Assembly: GCA_903772945.1 (NCBI GenBank)
Contig: CAICTM010000834.1
Span: 1 to 45,997, forward strand
DNA length: 45,997 nt
Reading direction: 5' to 3'
Source: Seminavis robusta
Lineage: Eukaryota > Bacillariophyta > Bacillariophyceae > Naviculales > Naviculaceae
Shown piece after piece: positions 19,325-28,711 of this stretch; positions within the stretch are counted from its first letter, which is position 1, and each line of letters starts with the position of its first letter. The notes under the pieces were generated by a model. The model searched no databases and was not told the DNA's origin. It was given only the letters and a program-made list of their open reading frames with translations. The position numbers and the translations under genes were made by a program.

Positions 19325-22300
19325 CTACTCGATCTCGACAAAGTTCACATCAATCTTGCTGTAGTCGACACGCAGCATGCCGTCGCGTGCATGGCGACAG
19401 ACAGCCTTGGGAGCCAACATCACCAAATCTTGAGCCATTGCACCAATGAACGTCTTGGACGGATCAGGTCCATCCTGAATTCCCTTCTTGTAACGGAACG
19501 AGTAGAAAGGGATACCTGCGGGAGATTTGCCGAGGAATGTAATGGCGTCCTTGAAGCGTTTGTCGGAGCAAGTTCCACCGGAACACCCACCGTCCGTTCC
19601 AGCTCCACAAGTGGCAATGGTTCCGCGGTTACCCATCTTGCTCGTCACGAGCTCACGAATGTCTGGGGGGTACTTTTCCAGAAAGTCCGGGTCGATCGCG
19701 CTCCAATCGTATGGGCAATCAAGATCGTGTTCCCCCGATTTCAATGCCTCATGGATTATGTCAATGTAGGGCGAGATCAACTTGCCACCCGGGACAAGAG
19801 CTTGCTGAAGCTGGTAGCAAACTGCAAACGCCTTGACGGGTTCATACTTCTTGGACTCGCATGTGATCATGGCAGCGCTTACCGTAGTCTCCTGGTAATA
19901 GTCAATGGGACGAGAGCCTGCCCAGTCCACAAAGGTCTCATCTGTTGTGTTCCAATAAAACTGTGGGATGTGCACTGCCGCAGTGACATGATTGACAGAT
20001 TGAGTTTGACAATGGTACCCATGGCACTGTCACAAAGCTTGCTCTTTTCTGTGCTTACCTGTGTTAATCCCCGCTCGCTTGATCATGCCATGGTTGACGG
20101 CACCATTGAGCTCTGACTGCGCAAAGTGAACCACTACATCTGGCAAGGACTGAAGCATGGGGTACATTGCTTTCTCTGATACATACCCAAACAGCCAGAG
20201 ATCGTCCAGGTAGGCATAGGCCGAGGCTCCGATGTGTTGACGATGGTGTCCATTGTCAAAATTGAAGTTCTGGAAATCAGCAAAGCACCAATTGTGAGAC
20301 ACCCGTAGTAGGTCAGGCAACGAGGTTTGTGATGGTGTGCCAACGCTGCAACTCTCCGACTTACCTGTCCTTCAAATACGGGGCCATACGAAGTGGCGTT
20401 TGTGCCGATTCCTCCACCATACCAAAAGATGGACTCGAAGAAGCCTTCAACATTCAGCCAGTACCAATCTTGAGAGAAGAGACAAAGGGCGTCTTTTGAG
20501 TTGAGGGAGAGTTTGGGTCCTTGCGCAGAACCCTCAAGCAAATGACAAACGTACCAAACCACGCAAACCATTTGGATCCAACTCCAGAATCTTCGTAATC
20601 TTTGAGCAATTGTGGAGGATCCATCATCAAGTCGGCCAAGTCATCGACAACTATCACATCGGCACCAAGGTCTTGGAGTGCCTCCACAACATCATTTCGT
20701 TCGCCCATGAACGGCGTGTCCCACGCCTCTGGCCATCCTTGGGTATCCGAGTTGTCGGAGAATCCAATAGACCATCCGGAGATATCCACCTTGCTGGGAT
20801 CTTCAAACGGGACATTCCGACTTTGTGGATCTCCCTCAGATTCCCCACGCATGTAATTGTAAAAGACAGCACATGATAACACGTCGCGACACAGGAGACC
20901 AGGGCGGTCCGTTTCCATGGAGTACAAACCATTGTTCTCACGTGAAAAGGTACCAAGAGCGGGTATGACAGTACTGATGCCATTGGCAATGGCGGGTGCC
21001 TGACAGGAGGAGCCGGTTTGCTCACAGATGGCCACTGGGACAACGCCAAGACAAACTGCCGCACCAGAACCGATGGAGGATCCTCCTGACCCACCTGCAC
21101 CGGCAGCAAACCCTCCGTTAAGACAGGAATAGACAGCCCCCTTGTGGTTTGAATACCCCCATGTGAGCTGAGGCACACTTGACTTGAAGAGTGGGACGGC
21201 CCCCGCTTCGATTGCGTAGGTTACCAGCGGGGACTCCGTTTGGACAACGTTGTCGAGGAACTCCCACGAGCCGTAGGCAGTTGCATAGCCAGCTACATCG
21301 TATGTGTCCTGTGGTTTGAAGTCGTGTGAAAGAACAGGGACAAACGGTTTGTGTCAGAGAGAGGGAAAATGAGTCACATATTCATAGGACGCATGGACAG
21401 CACAAGTACGTACCTTGATGGCAAAGGGGACGCCTTGAATGGCGGATATGTATTCGCCGGCAGCAAACTTTTCATCGGCCAACTCAGCTATTTGCATTGC
21501 CAAATCAGTCAATGACACTTCTTACATGTTGTATTCGGGATCGTACTTGTCAAGCAAGCTAAGCGAAATATTGGTCAGCTCCACTGAAGTGATTTGACCG
21601 GATCGTAAGAGACCTTGCATCTCCAGGACTGACATCATCAGGATTTCCTCATCGCTTTCGGGACGGACAACATCCAAGGGAATGTCGAATTCGACATCAT
21701 CCTTGGCGGTCACATTGGATGGGTCATTGAGAATGCGCGTTTGTGCCATCCCCATGAGTACCTTGTTCCGGTAGTTGTACACGCCGCCTGATTCTGTATC
21801 ACGAAAAGCTCGAATGGCTTCAACATCTTCACCCCACGTCGGTTCTGGTTCAAAGTGCAAAGATCCATTGGTGCCATCATAGTCGTTCCATTTGATATCG
21901 TACTCAAAGTACTGTGCTCCTTGAGATGGGACTGGCACTGGTGGACCATGAATCTCAACCTCCACAACTGCATGATGAGACGTAGAACAAAGCGGTGAGC
22001 CGACGACACGTAGAAAGTTCCAAATTGCCAGGGATGACATGACGCAATCTGAATCGCAAGACTGCTTTGAAACTCACCGTGGTCACAAGTGAGCTGAGCT
22101 TTGGCCACTGAAGGTGCCAATGCCAAAGTACCTAAGATGGACCAACCAACAGCAGCAGCCGTAGAGGAACTGGATGATATGCCAAGCATCAAAGAAGTGA
22201 GTGTCAACCAATTCGAATGGGTCGCCCTCTTTGCGGTTTGGGCCTTGGAAACAAACGTGGCAACGTTGGCGGCGTCTCCATGGACAAAATGGTCATTTTG

Positions 22301-22775
22301 GTTTTTTGAGTTTTCACCTCCGCTTCTTCCGACGATGGCATCTTCTGAATCTTCCTCCGGGAACCCCCCATCGTCATCAGGTGCTTCAGCTCGTCCAACC
22401 GCCACAATATCATCAGCACATCCGGATGTGGCAACAACAAGCTTTCCATCCAGCACTGCAAGGGTAGGTTCTTCGGCCATGCTGTATCCAGTAATCTTGA
22501 TCATGGGCTCTCCGGCCACACGGGTGATTTTGGGGGTTACCTGAAACGCAAACAGAAGAGTTACTTTGAGCAGAAAGAGGGAAGGCGATGTCAATGCGAC
22601 TGGATTGAGTCAAGCTGGACCAACTTACTCCAACAAAAGCAACACCGGACAACCCAACCAAATCAAATGTCAGAGGTGTTGACAGCTCAGAAGCCAAGCT
22701 GCACTCTTCGGCAGTAGCGGCACCAGAAAGCAACAAAACGAGAAACAACTGAACTCCACGAGCAACAAATCGCAT
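19325..22775 (-). CDS. Secreted amidase with C-terminal endosialidase-type (peptidase S74) chaperone; contains one in-frame TAA
   Basis: Seven exons: 22775-22629, 22540-22078, 21967-21414, 21308-20555, 20468-20365, 20269-20059 and 19974-19325. All joins are in frame with GTAAGT/GTGAGT/GTACGT-type donors, for 960 codons. The N-terminus is a signal peptide (VQLFLVLLLSGAATA). A second hydrophobic stretch (about 160-197, ending APSVAKA) may be an anchor or second cleavage site. The amidase domain follows, with Lys388 (GVPFAIKD), cis-Ser465 (GGSSIGSGAA) and nucleophile Ser489 (EQTGSS) at the canonical 24-residue spacing. The C-terminus (about 881-955) matches the S74 intramolecular chaperone: SDKRFKDAI, FYSFRYKKG, IGAMAQDLVMLAPKAV and LRVDYSKI. 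The self-cleavage dyad Ser881/Lys886 is present. Codon 352 is TAA (nt 21524-21522) inside well-conserved coding sequence, so the gene is either recently broken or affected by a base error. The substrate is unknown. Confidence 0.82.
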
Positions 22776-23932
22776 CTTGCCCAAAAACGAAAAAATGAGG
22801 CTGTGTAATCGGCTGCACCGTACCGGTATCTTTTGAGCCAGATTTTTAGCAATGATCCAAACGAAAGATCTTGCGTTCCGAGATCTTTTCAGAATGATAT
22901 CCTTTATCTTCCGCCCAAACCAGCAGAGGATTTGCTTTTGGATCATAATAACCTCACTTGTATCCATCATGTTGAGTCTAGACTCTAGCTGAAGAGATCA
23001 GATGTACGGTTCGGTACAACCACACCGGTACCGGTACCAAACTGGCTGTGGGTTCTTGAAATTAAAACTTTACTAGTAGAATCTTGCTGGGGGCTGTCCT
23101 CCGATCTCTGCAACGGAAGCAGAGCGAAACGAACCAGCTGCCTTCTCAACAGGAGAAAAGGAGGATTTGGATTGTTAGACTCGGCAACAAAATATGTACA
23201 GTACTAGCTAGCAGTTCGAAACCGGTACCCTACGGATGGCACAGGTATCGGTACCGTACTGCCCATCCCTGCTTTTCTAGCTAGTTCACCTCGGTTTGCT
23301 GATCCCATCCTTGACCGGAAGAAGAAACGCAGCAGCCAAAATCACTCTGGTGGTTTGGGATGCTTCAAGAGGCCAACACTTAGTGAAACAGGTTAATTTT
23401 GTTGTGTGGGGCCGGCTAAGAGGGGTGAAATGGGTTGTCTTCTTGTCACCACCATGGCAGGCTGCGGTAGCTTTGTCCTGCCCACCACCGCAACAAGAAG
23501 CTTGCCATCCAGCGTTGTGAGGGTGGTCCACTGGCCCGTAATCTTGATCGTGGGCTCTCGCACGTGGGAGGAAAACTTCCCGCACTTTCCTAGTTCTAGT
23601 ATCAGTGGCCAGTGGAGATTCAAACCTTTGCGGAACGAGGAAATTCGGTAGGATGAAGACTAAAAAAACGTGGCAAATACTTATCGTCTTCGTTCTGTGT
23701 CTGCAATCCATGGCCTCGATTTTCTGCTACGTGGAGTTGGGCCATCAACTCAGCAACTGGTACGAGTAGCCACATCATCGTGAGATTCCCAAGAGTCGGG
23801 TGGATCATACTAGCTAGTTTGTGTATAGTTGCTCAGCTGGGACTTTTCAAATGAATGGTTCTTTTGAAAATAGGGTCGAGGTGCAGTCAACAGTTCTGGG
23901 TGTTTGTCTTGCAGTTCTTTCCGCACAAACGC
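22776..23932. other. Intergenic with a partial duplicate of the amidase exon 2
   Basis: This gap of about 1.15 kb lies upstream of the amidase gene. It contains short palindromes (ACCGGTACCGGTACC at 23024-23038) and a degenerate copy of part of amidase exon 2 at about 23490-23570. A 38-codon plus-strand ORF at 23653-23769 has a hydrophobic start but no other support. Confidence 0.5.
23488..23572 (-). pseudogene. Fragment homologous to amidase exon 2
   Basis: Read on the minus strand, the fragment encodes REPTIKITG...TLTTLDGKLLVAVVG, matching GEPMIKITG...TLAVLDGKLVVA in exon 2 of the downstream amidase (22432-22515). DNA matches include AATCTTGATC.TGGGCTCTC and CCATCCAGC. A 9-base gap and several substitutions separate the copies. 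No flanking exons or catalytic domain are found nearby, so it is a truncated duplication or the relic of a sister gene. Confidence 0.55.
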
Positions 23933-26900
23933 TCAATCTTCCGCACTATGCGATGCTTCAATGCCGGCAGGCTTGCGGCTTCTCCGCTCTCGCACTTCTC
24001 TGTCGCCACTCCTGCTAGTTCCAGAGCGGGATGGCTTGCGTAAATCCACATCGTGGGACTTCGCTCGGCTTGGCATTCGGCGACGAGAGGAACCCTTTCT
24101 GCCCTCTTCTCTAGACGAACCTTCTCCACTGCTCGGCTTACTGTTTGAAGGGGTAGTTGTCAAGGTTGAAAGACCCGCGAGCGTTCGGCTTCGAGATGCT
24201 GAAGAGGACCGACCGGAGGCTTTCTCTTTCGTTTTGGTTCGATCTGTAGGTCTGGTTTTGTCAGCGCTAGAGGACGATATTTGTGGTTTGGACCTTCGCT
24301 CCCGGTGCGACCCTCCTCCTTCAGCGTCCGATGGCCTCGCCATTGTGGAAGACCGTGATCTCGACGGCGCTCTCCTAGCGCGACTTGTGCTTCTTGTTCT
24401 GGACCTGGATTTCTCATCTCCACGCGATTTCCGACCAGAGTCAACTGAATCAGCATTTGACCTACTTCGACTCGCAGAGCGACGTCTAGTGGAATGCTTC
24501 CTCGTGAGACTCTTTCTGGACGGTCGGTTGGCTTCAGAATCGCTGGTGGATACAATCTCCATATCCGAACCGCTATCCTCCGTATCGTGGCTACTGTCGC
24601 CTTTTAGATCGGCAAAAGGGTCCGATTTAGGTTTTTTCATTGCCATCGGTAAATAAGAAATTCCCTGTGAGTCTTCTTCTGTCCCTAGGGAAGCCTTGCT
24701 TCCCGGGCTGAGTCCGGGTATGCCTAGATTTGGCCCGGCTGACCTCCCTGTGATCGATTGCAGGTCCGATAGAGATTTCTCCTGAAACCCATTCAGGGAG
24801 TCAGCGTTGTTGCAAGACATGGATCGAACCAAGTGCAAGCGATGGGATATTTCTTCCATTCGTCTGTCCTCGGATCCTGCTGCGTCACTGGCTTCGTCAG
24901 CTTCGCTTTCCTTTTCCAGTGCAGATATTGTAGCCGCGACAACAGAACTTTGCAGTGGTGTTACGACTGCTTCTTGCGAGACAGGCAAGTTCGTTTCTGG
25001 TTTCGGACTTTTGGCATCATTGTCGCTGTCAATATCGTCATCGCTGTCCATCGCATCGTCTTTGCCACTTTCGCTGCCGTTATCGGAGCCAACATTGGTA
25101 GTAGCTCTGGCAGTGTCACCCGTTGCAAACTCATCATCACTGTCGAGATCGTCGTCGCTGTCTAGTTCGACGTCACTATGCTCATCAACGTCGCTGTCAT
25201 CGCTGGTGTCGTCTGTGACCGAAACAAGTGGTATCATCGGAGCAACCACAGGTGTAGGAGTCTTGTTGTTGTCGTCTTCATCCTCGCTATCTGTTTCGAC
25301 GTCGCTCACAGGATCATCGTCTTCGTCGACATCATCAATCTCAATTTCGCTATCAATGTCCGAGTCGCCATCGAGATCGCTGGGTACCTTGGGACTTTCG
25401 TTTGCTCCATCCGCGGTAGGATCCACTACATCCACCGTCGACACAGGAGATACTGCGACGGCATTGCTGTTGGAGCTTCCCGTTGGGGCACTTTTGGCTT
25501 CTGTTGCCTTGAGCAATGACGCTCGTTTTACGAAGTCGTCCGGTTTTGTTTTATCCTTGTGGACTTCCCCAAGCAGTTTGTTTTGAGTGTCTTGTTGCGT
25601 CTTGGCGGCCTTTGTGGCGCTCTTTGAAAGTGCCAGAGCCTGCTGGAATTTCAGGACGGCTGTACTGACTTTGGCAGAAGACTTCATTCGGTCCGAGTCC
25701 TTGACAGCAGGCTTTGCCGTCGTCGTCGCTGCTGTTGTTGTTATTGTTGCTGTCGTTGCCACCTTCTCATCGTCTGCTTTGGGTGGAACATCTTTTTTCA
25801 TGGAAGTTAATGAAGGCCGCGACAGCCTCTTTCCCACGTTATTCAGTGCCTCCTTCAGGAATGTGTCTGCGTCCATACTTTCAAGAGCTGGAGTGGTGGT
25901 CGACGCTGCTGGTACCTTTCGCCGGCTTTTCGAATCGGAGGAATCTTTGAGCCGTGTCCGGCCTTTGGTGGTACCAGTGGAATGTGAAGAGTCCTTCATT
26001 TTGCCCGAGGTATCGGACATGCGCCCCGACGAATCCCTCATCCGCCCCGAAGAGTCCTTCATTCTGGCAGAGTTATCCTTCATCTTCTCTGATGAATCCT
26101 TCATTCTCCGAATTCTCGTACTAGATTCGACAGACCTACTTTTTCGATTGCTGGATTCACGGTCGTCTTGATGGCTGCCTTTGCGTGTCTCTTTCCCACC
26201 ACTGCCGCTGCTAGTAGTTTGATGGTTGGTACTACGGGCTCGACCAGCACTTCTCGCGACTCTCATTTGTCGCCCAGCATCGCGACCACCATCGGGTCTT
26301 GGATGACCACTGCCTCGATCTGTCTTCTTGTGATGACTACTACCGCTGAGCCCTGGCTTGTCGCTTTCTCCTGCTGCAATGCCCCCGTTCTTTACATTTT
26401 CCTTGTGCGCAATACTAGTAGTAGTAGTAGTTGTTGTTGTGGCAACGTTTCCCAAATTATCAATCCCAATATCCTGAGCTTCCTTTTCCCGATCCTCTCT
26501 GTATTTGTCCGCCGAAGCCGATGCCTCCTTGGACATTGCCAAGACTTTTCGAAATTTGACAAGTGCCGACGCGACTTTGACAGACGATCGAAGAGACAGC
26601 TGGGGTCCATCATCATCGCTGCTGCTGCTGTCCGAGTCGTCCTCTTTCTTTGCAGAATCCAGCGTGGACTCTTTAGGAGTAAACGTAGTAGTAGTATCCT
26701 TGTTGTTTGCTTGTTTGCTTTTCGGAGGTGCTACGTCAGCCGCCTTCTTTCCCTCGTCAGCAGTCTCGACAGCTCTGGTGGTTCTTCGAGCAGACCGTGA
26801 TCGTGATTGAGACCTTACATGTTCCTCCTCTGCGGCTCTCGTGGTTCTCCTCGCAGACCGAGACCGTGATTTAGACCTGGGGCGAGTATTATGTGTGGCT

Positions 26901-27817
26901 GTTCGTTTTTTTCTGGAACTACCACCACCTCCAACACTACTGTCGGGAGGAGGGGGTAGACTTTCCATACTGGACAAGTGACTATTGTCGTCTGGATGGT
27001 CGTGATCATCTGACCCAAGAAGTCTGTCACCTGTGATAGCCTTCCTCGCGGACCGAGATCGAGATCGTGAGTGAGATCTGGAGCGATGTCTTGCTTCGGA
27101 GGAGGATGTCACGGAGCGTTTTCTTCTGACATTACCGGTGCCATCGGGAGGTGCTGGGGGTGTTTCGGAGCCGGATAAGTGACTATTGTCGTCTATAACG
27201 TCTCGAGCTCCTGATCGTCTCCGCCTTCCCGTGCTCGCCGAGTTCACTCTCTTATGGCCACTACTGCTGCTGCCGGTTCGGTTGGCTCTGGACGATCTTG
27301 ATTTACCGGTAGTAGATGGCATCTCCGTAGCAACGGTATAATCATCGTCGTCTCCCAGTGCGCTTGTTGTTGCGTCTGTACCACTAGAAGGTAGCACCAG
27401 AGAATTCCGCTTTCGTCTGGATCTCCGATGGCCACTGCTGGCAGCCTCCTCGACTCCATCGGCCAAGGAACGTGTTCGCGAAGGGACTCCACCTCGTGGC
27501 CTGACTTTGGAGGTTGTCTGCCTGGTTTTTCGGTTGCTGCTGCTGGCAGTGTCGGGAGATAAGCGAGAGGGTGACTTGGCCTTGAGTCTTTTATCACCAC
27601 CTTTTCGCTTATTGGAAGTTGCCTCTTGCCGATCCGTGTCCGAAGAAGACATGCCGCCTGTGTCTGTATCATCGCCACCGTCTCTGTGAGCTGGCAAGTG
27701 GTGTTTTAGATAATTGTTGTTGTTGTTGTCTTCATCATCGTCACTCAACATGTTGGCGGATTCTAGTCTTTCTCGGTCTTCACTACTTTCTGCAGCCCGA
27801 CCAACTACCAACATCAT
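23933..27817 (-). CDS. Giant Ser/Arg-rich, acidic low-complexity protein
   Basis: Single exon of 1294 aa from ATG at 27817 (a second ATG follows directly) to TGA at 23933. The N-terminal third is rich in RS/SR dipeptides (SRSHSRSRSRSARK) with basic clusters that could act as nuclear signals. A module is duplicated: VKVASALVKFRKVLAMSKEA (about 415) and AKVSTAVLKFQQALALSKSA (about 705). Between them lies a nine-residue repeat of the KDSSGRM type (about nt 25990-26110). An Asp/Ser-rich acidic block (about 805-930) follows, then a second RS-rich tail. No signal peptide is seen, which argues against a silaffin-like cell-wall protein. RS domains suggest RNA processing or nuclear-speckle association, but no RRM or enzyme domain is visible. 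Function is unassigned; the long frame across biased sequence and the internal duplication support a real gene. Confidence 0.78.
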   Translation of the reverse strand: MMLVVGRAAESSEDRERLESANMLSDDDEDNNNNNYLKHHLPAHRDGGDDTDTGGMSSSDTDRQEATSNKRKGGDKRLKAKSPSRLSPDTASSSNRKTRQTTSKVRPRGGVPSRTRSLADGVEEAASSGHRRSRRKRNSLVLPSSGTDATTSALGDDDDYTVATEMPSTTGKSRSSRANRTGSSSSGHKRVNSASTGRRRRSGARDVIDDNSHLSGSETPPAPPDGTGNVRRKRSVTSSSEARHRSRSHSRSRSRSARKAITGDRLLGSDDHDHPDDNSHLSSMESLPPPPDSSVGGGGSSRKKRTATHNTRPRSKSRSRSARRTTRAAEEEHVRSQSRSRSARRTTRAVETADEGKKAADVAPPKSKQANNKDTTTTFTPKESTLDSAKKEDDSDSSSSDDDGPQLSLRSSVKVASALVKFRKVLAMSKEASASADKYREDREKEAQDIGIDNLGNVATTTTTTTTSIAHKENVKNGGIAAGESDKPGLSGSSHHKKTDRGSGHPRPDGGRDAGRQMRVARSAGRARSTNHQTTSSGSGGKETRKGSHQDDRESSNRKSRSVESSTRIRRMKDSSEKMKDNSARMKDSSGRMRDSSGRMSDTSGKMKDSSHSTGTTKGRTRLKDSSDSKSRRKVPAASTTTPALESMDADTFLKEALNNVGKRLSRPSLTSMKKDVPPKADDEKVATTATITTTAATTTAKPAVKDSDRMKSSAKVSTAVLKFQQALALSKSATKAAKTQQDTQNKLLGEVHKDKTKPDDFVKRASLLKATEAKSAPTGSSNSNAVAVSPVSTVDVVDPTADGANESPKVPSDLDGDSDIDSEIEIDDVDEDDDPVSDVETDSEDEDDNNKTPTPVVAPMIPLVSVTDDTSDDSDVDEHSDVELDSDDDLDSDDEFATGDTARATTNVGSDNGSESGKDDAMDSDDDIDSDNDAKSPKPETNLPVSQEAVVTPLQSSVVAATISALEKESEADEASDAAGSEDRRMEEISHRLHLVRSMSCNNADSLNGFQEKSLSDLQSITGRSAGPNLGIPGLSPGSKASLGTEEDSQGISYLPMAMKKPKSDPFADLKGDSSHDTEDSGSDMEIVSTSDSEANRPSRKSLTRKHSTRRRSASRSRSNADSVDSGRKSRGDEKSRSRTRSTSRARRAPSRSRSSTMARPSDAEGGGSHRERRSKPQISSSSADKTRPTDRTKTKEKASGRSSSASRSRTLAGLSTLTTTPSNSKPSSGEGSSREEGRKGSSRRRMPSRAKSHDVDLRKPSRSGTSRSGDREVRERRSRKPAGIEASHSAED

Positions 27818-28711
27818 CGTCTGAACCTTCGGCGTCGACGTAGCTATCGGACTGACTCTTCCGATCGCCTCTTTGTCTTTCTAAAGTTCAATTCGATATG
27901 AGATACACCGTATCCAGCGGAAGTTCCCACCTTGATGGATTGATTGGAGCCCTCCTCTGGCTAGTTTGGCAGCCGATCCCGCTGTCTTCGTGTTGTGTTG
28001 TTGTGCAGTGGTCAGGTCAGTTTTCTGCACCCGAGACTGTTTGGATGACCCGGTGTCCCGTACCATGACCCTCAAGGATGTCAATAAATCCGTGAGCGAC
28101 CCTTCGTTAGACAGTGACTACCGGCAAGGAACCACTTAAATCTCACAGATCCTCCGCCTTCCACCCGACGTCCAAGCGGACAAACTACTAAAACTAGTAC
28201 TAATACACCGTAGGGTACAGCTGTAGTACGCATGGCTTTCATGGCTCCTCCAAAGGCTCTACCGGTAGCTAGTTCTACACGTAGTACCGGTACCGGTAGG
28301 CTAGAGCTAGCCCTACTAGCTAGAAGGCTCTCCACTGCCATATGCATAGCAAGCTTGTACTCGACTTCAGGTAAGACCATACAGCAGCAATTCCTTTCTA
28401 CCCAGCTAGACGACTCTAGCCGCTAGAGACCAAAAGCAAACCTATCTGGTACCATCAAAACTTTTTGTGAAGGCGAACAACTACCGTACGGTATCTAGCT
28501 ACGTACTGCATGCTGTCAGCAATCGACTGGACTCTTTCCGTTTGCAAGTCTGTGGGGGGCGGCCGCTCAACTTTTCAGTAGCTGCCGTATCTGCTCCGTA
28601 CACAATCCACCGCCCCAGTTCCACCAAGTCTCGTTTCTTTTAAAAAAAGAAGCTCTAGCTAGTACCTTCCAGGCTCACCAAAATCAAAATATATACCCAT
28701 CTTTTTTGTCT
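27818..28711. other. Intergenic with short palindromes
   Basis: The 894-base gap lies between the RS-protein start and the USP stop codon. It is rich in short self-complementary words: TACCGGTACCGGTA at 28285-28298 and several CTAG/GCTAGC words at about 28196-28325 and 28490. No credible coding frame is seen. Confidence 0.45.

Noticed and set aside
19163..20116. Plus-strand ORF of 317 codons
   Set aside because: Lies antisense to the S74 and amidase exons, whose minus-strand frame has clear family motifs.
21486..21525. Short intron GTAAGAAG...AAATAG removing the amidase stop codon
   Set aside because: The join creates a new stop (ATC TGA) and the segment is only about 38 nt; the frame across the TAA is already continuous.
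23653..23769. 38-codon plus-strand ORF with hydrophobic N-terminus
   Set aside because: Too short, no homology recognised, and no flanking signals.
24807..25586. Long Ser-rich plus-strand ORF (259 codons)
   Set aside because: Antisense shadow of the Asp/Ser-rich part of the RS protein; GAC/TCN-type codons produce Ser-rich frames on the other strand.
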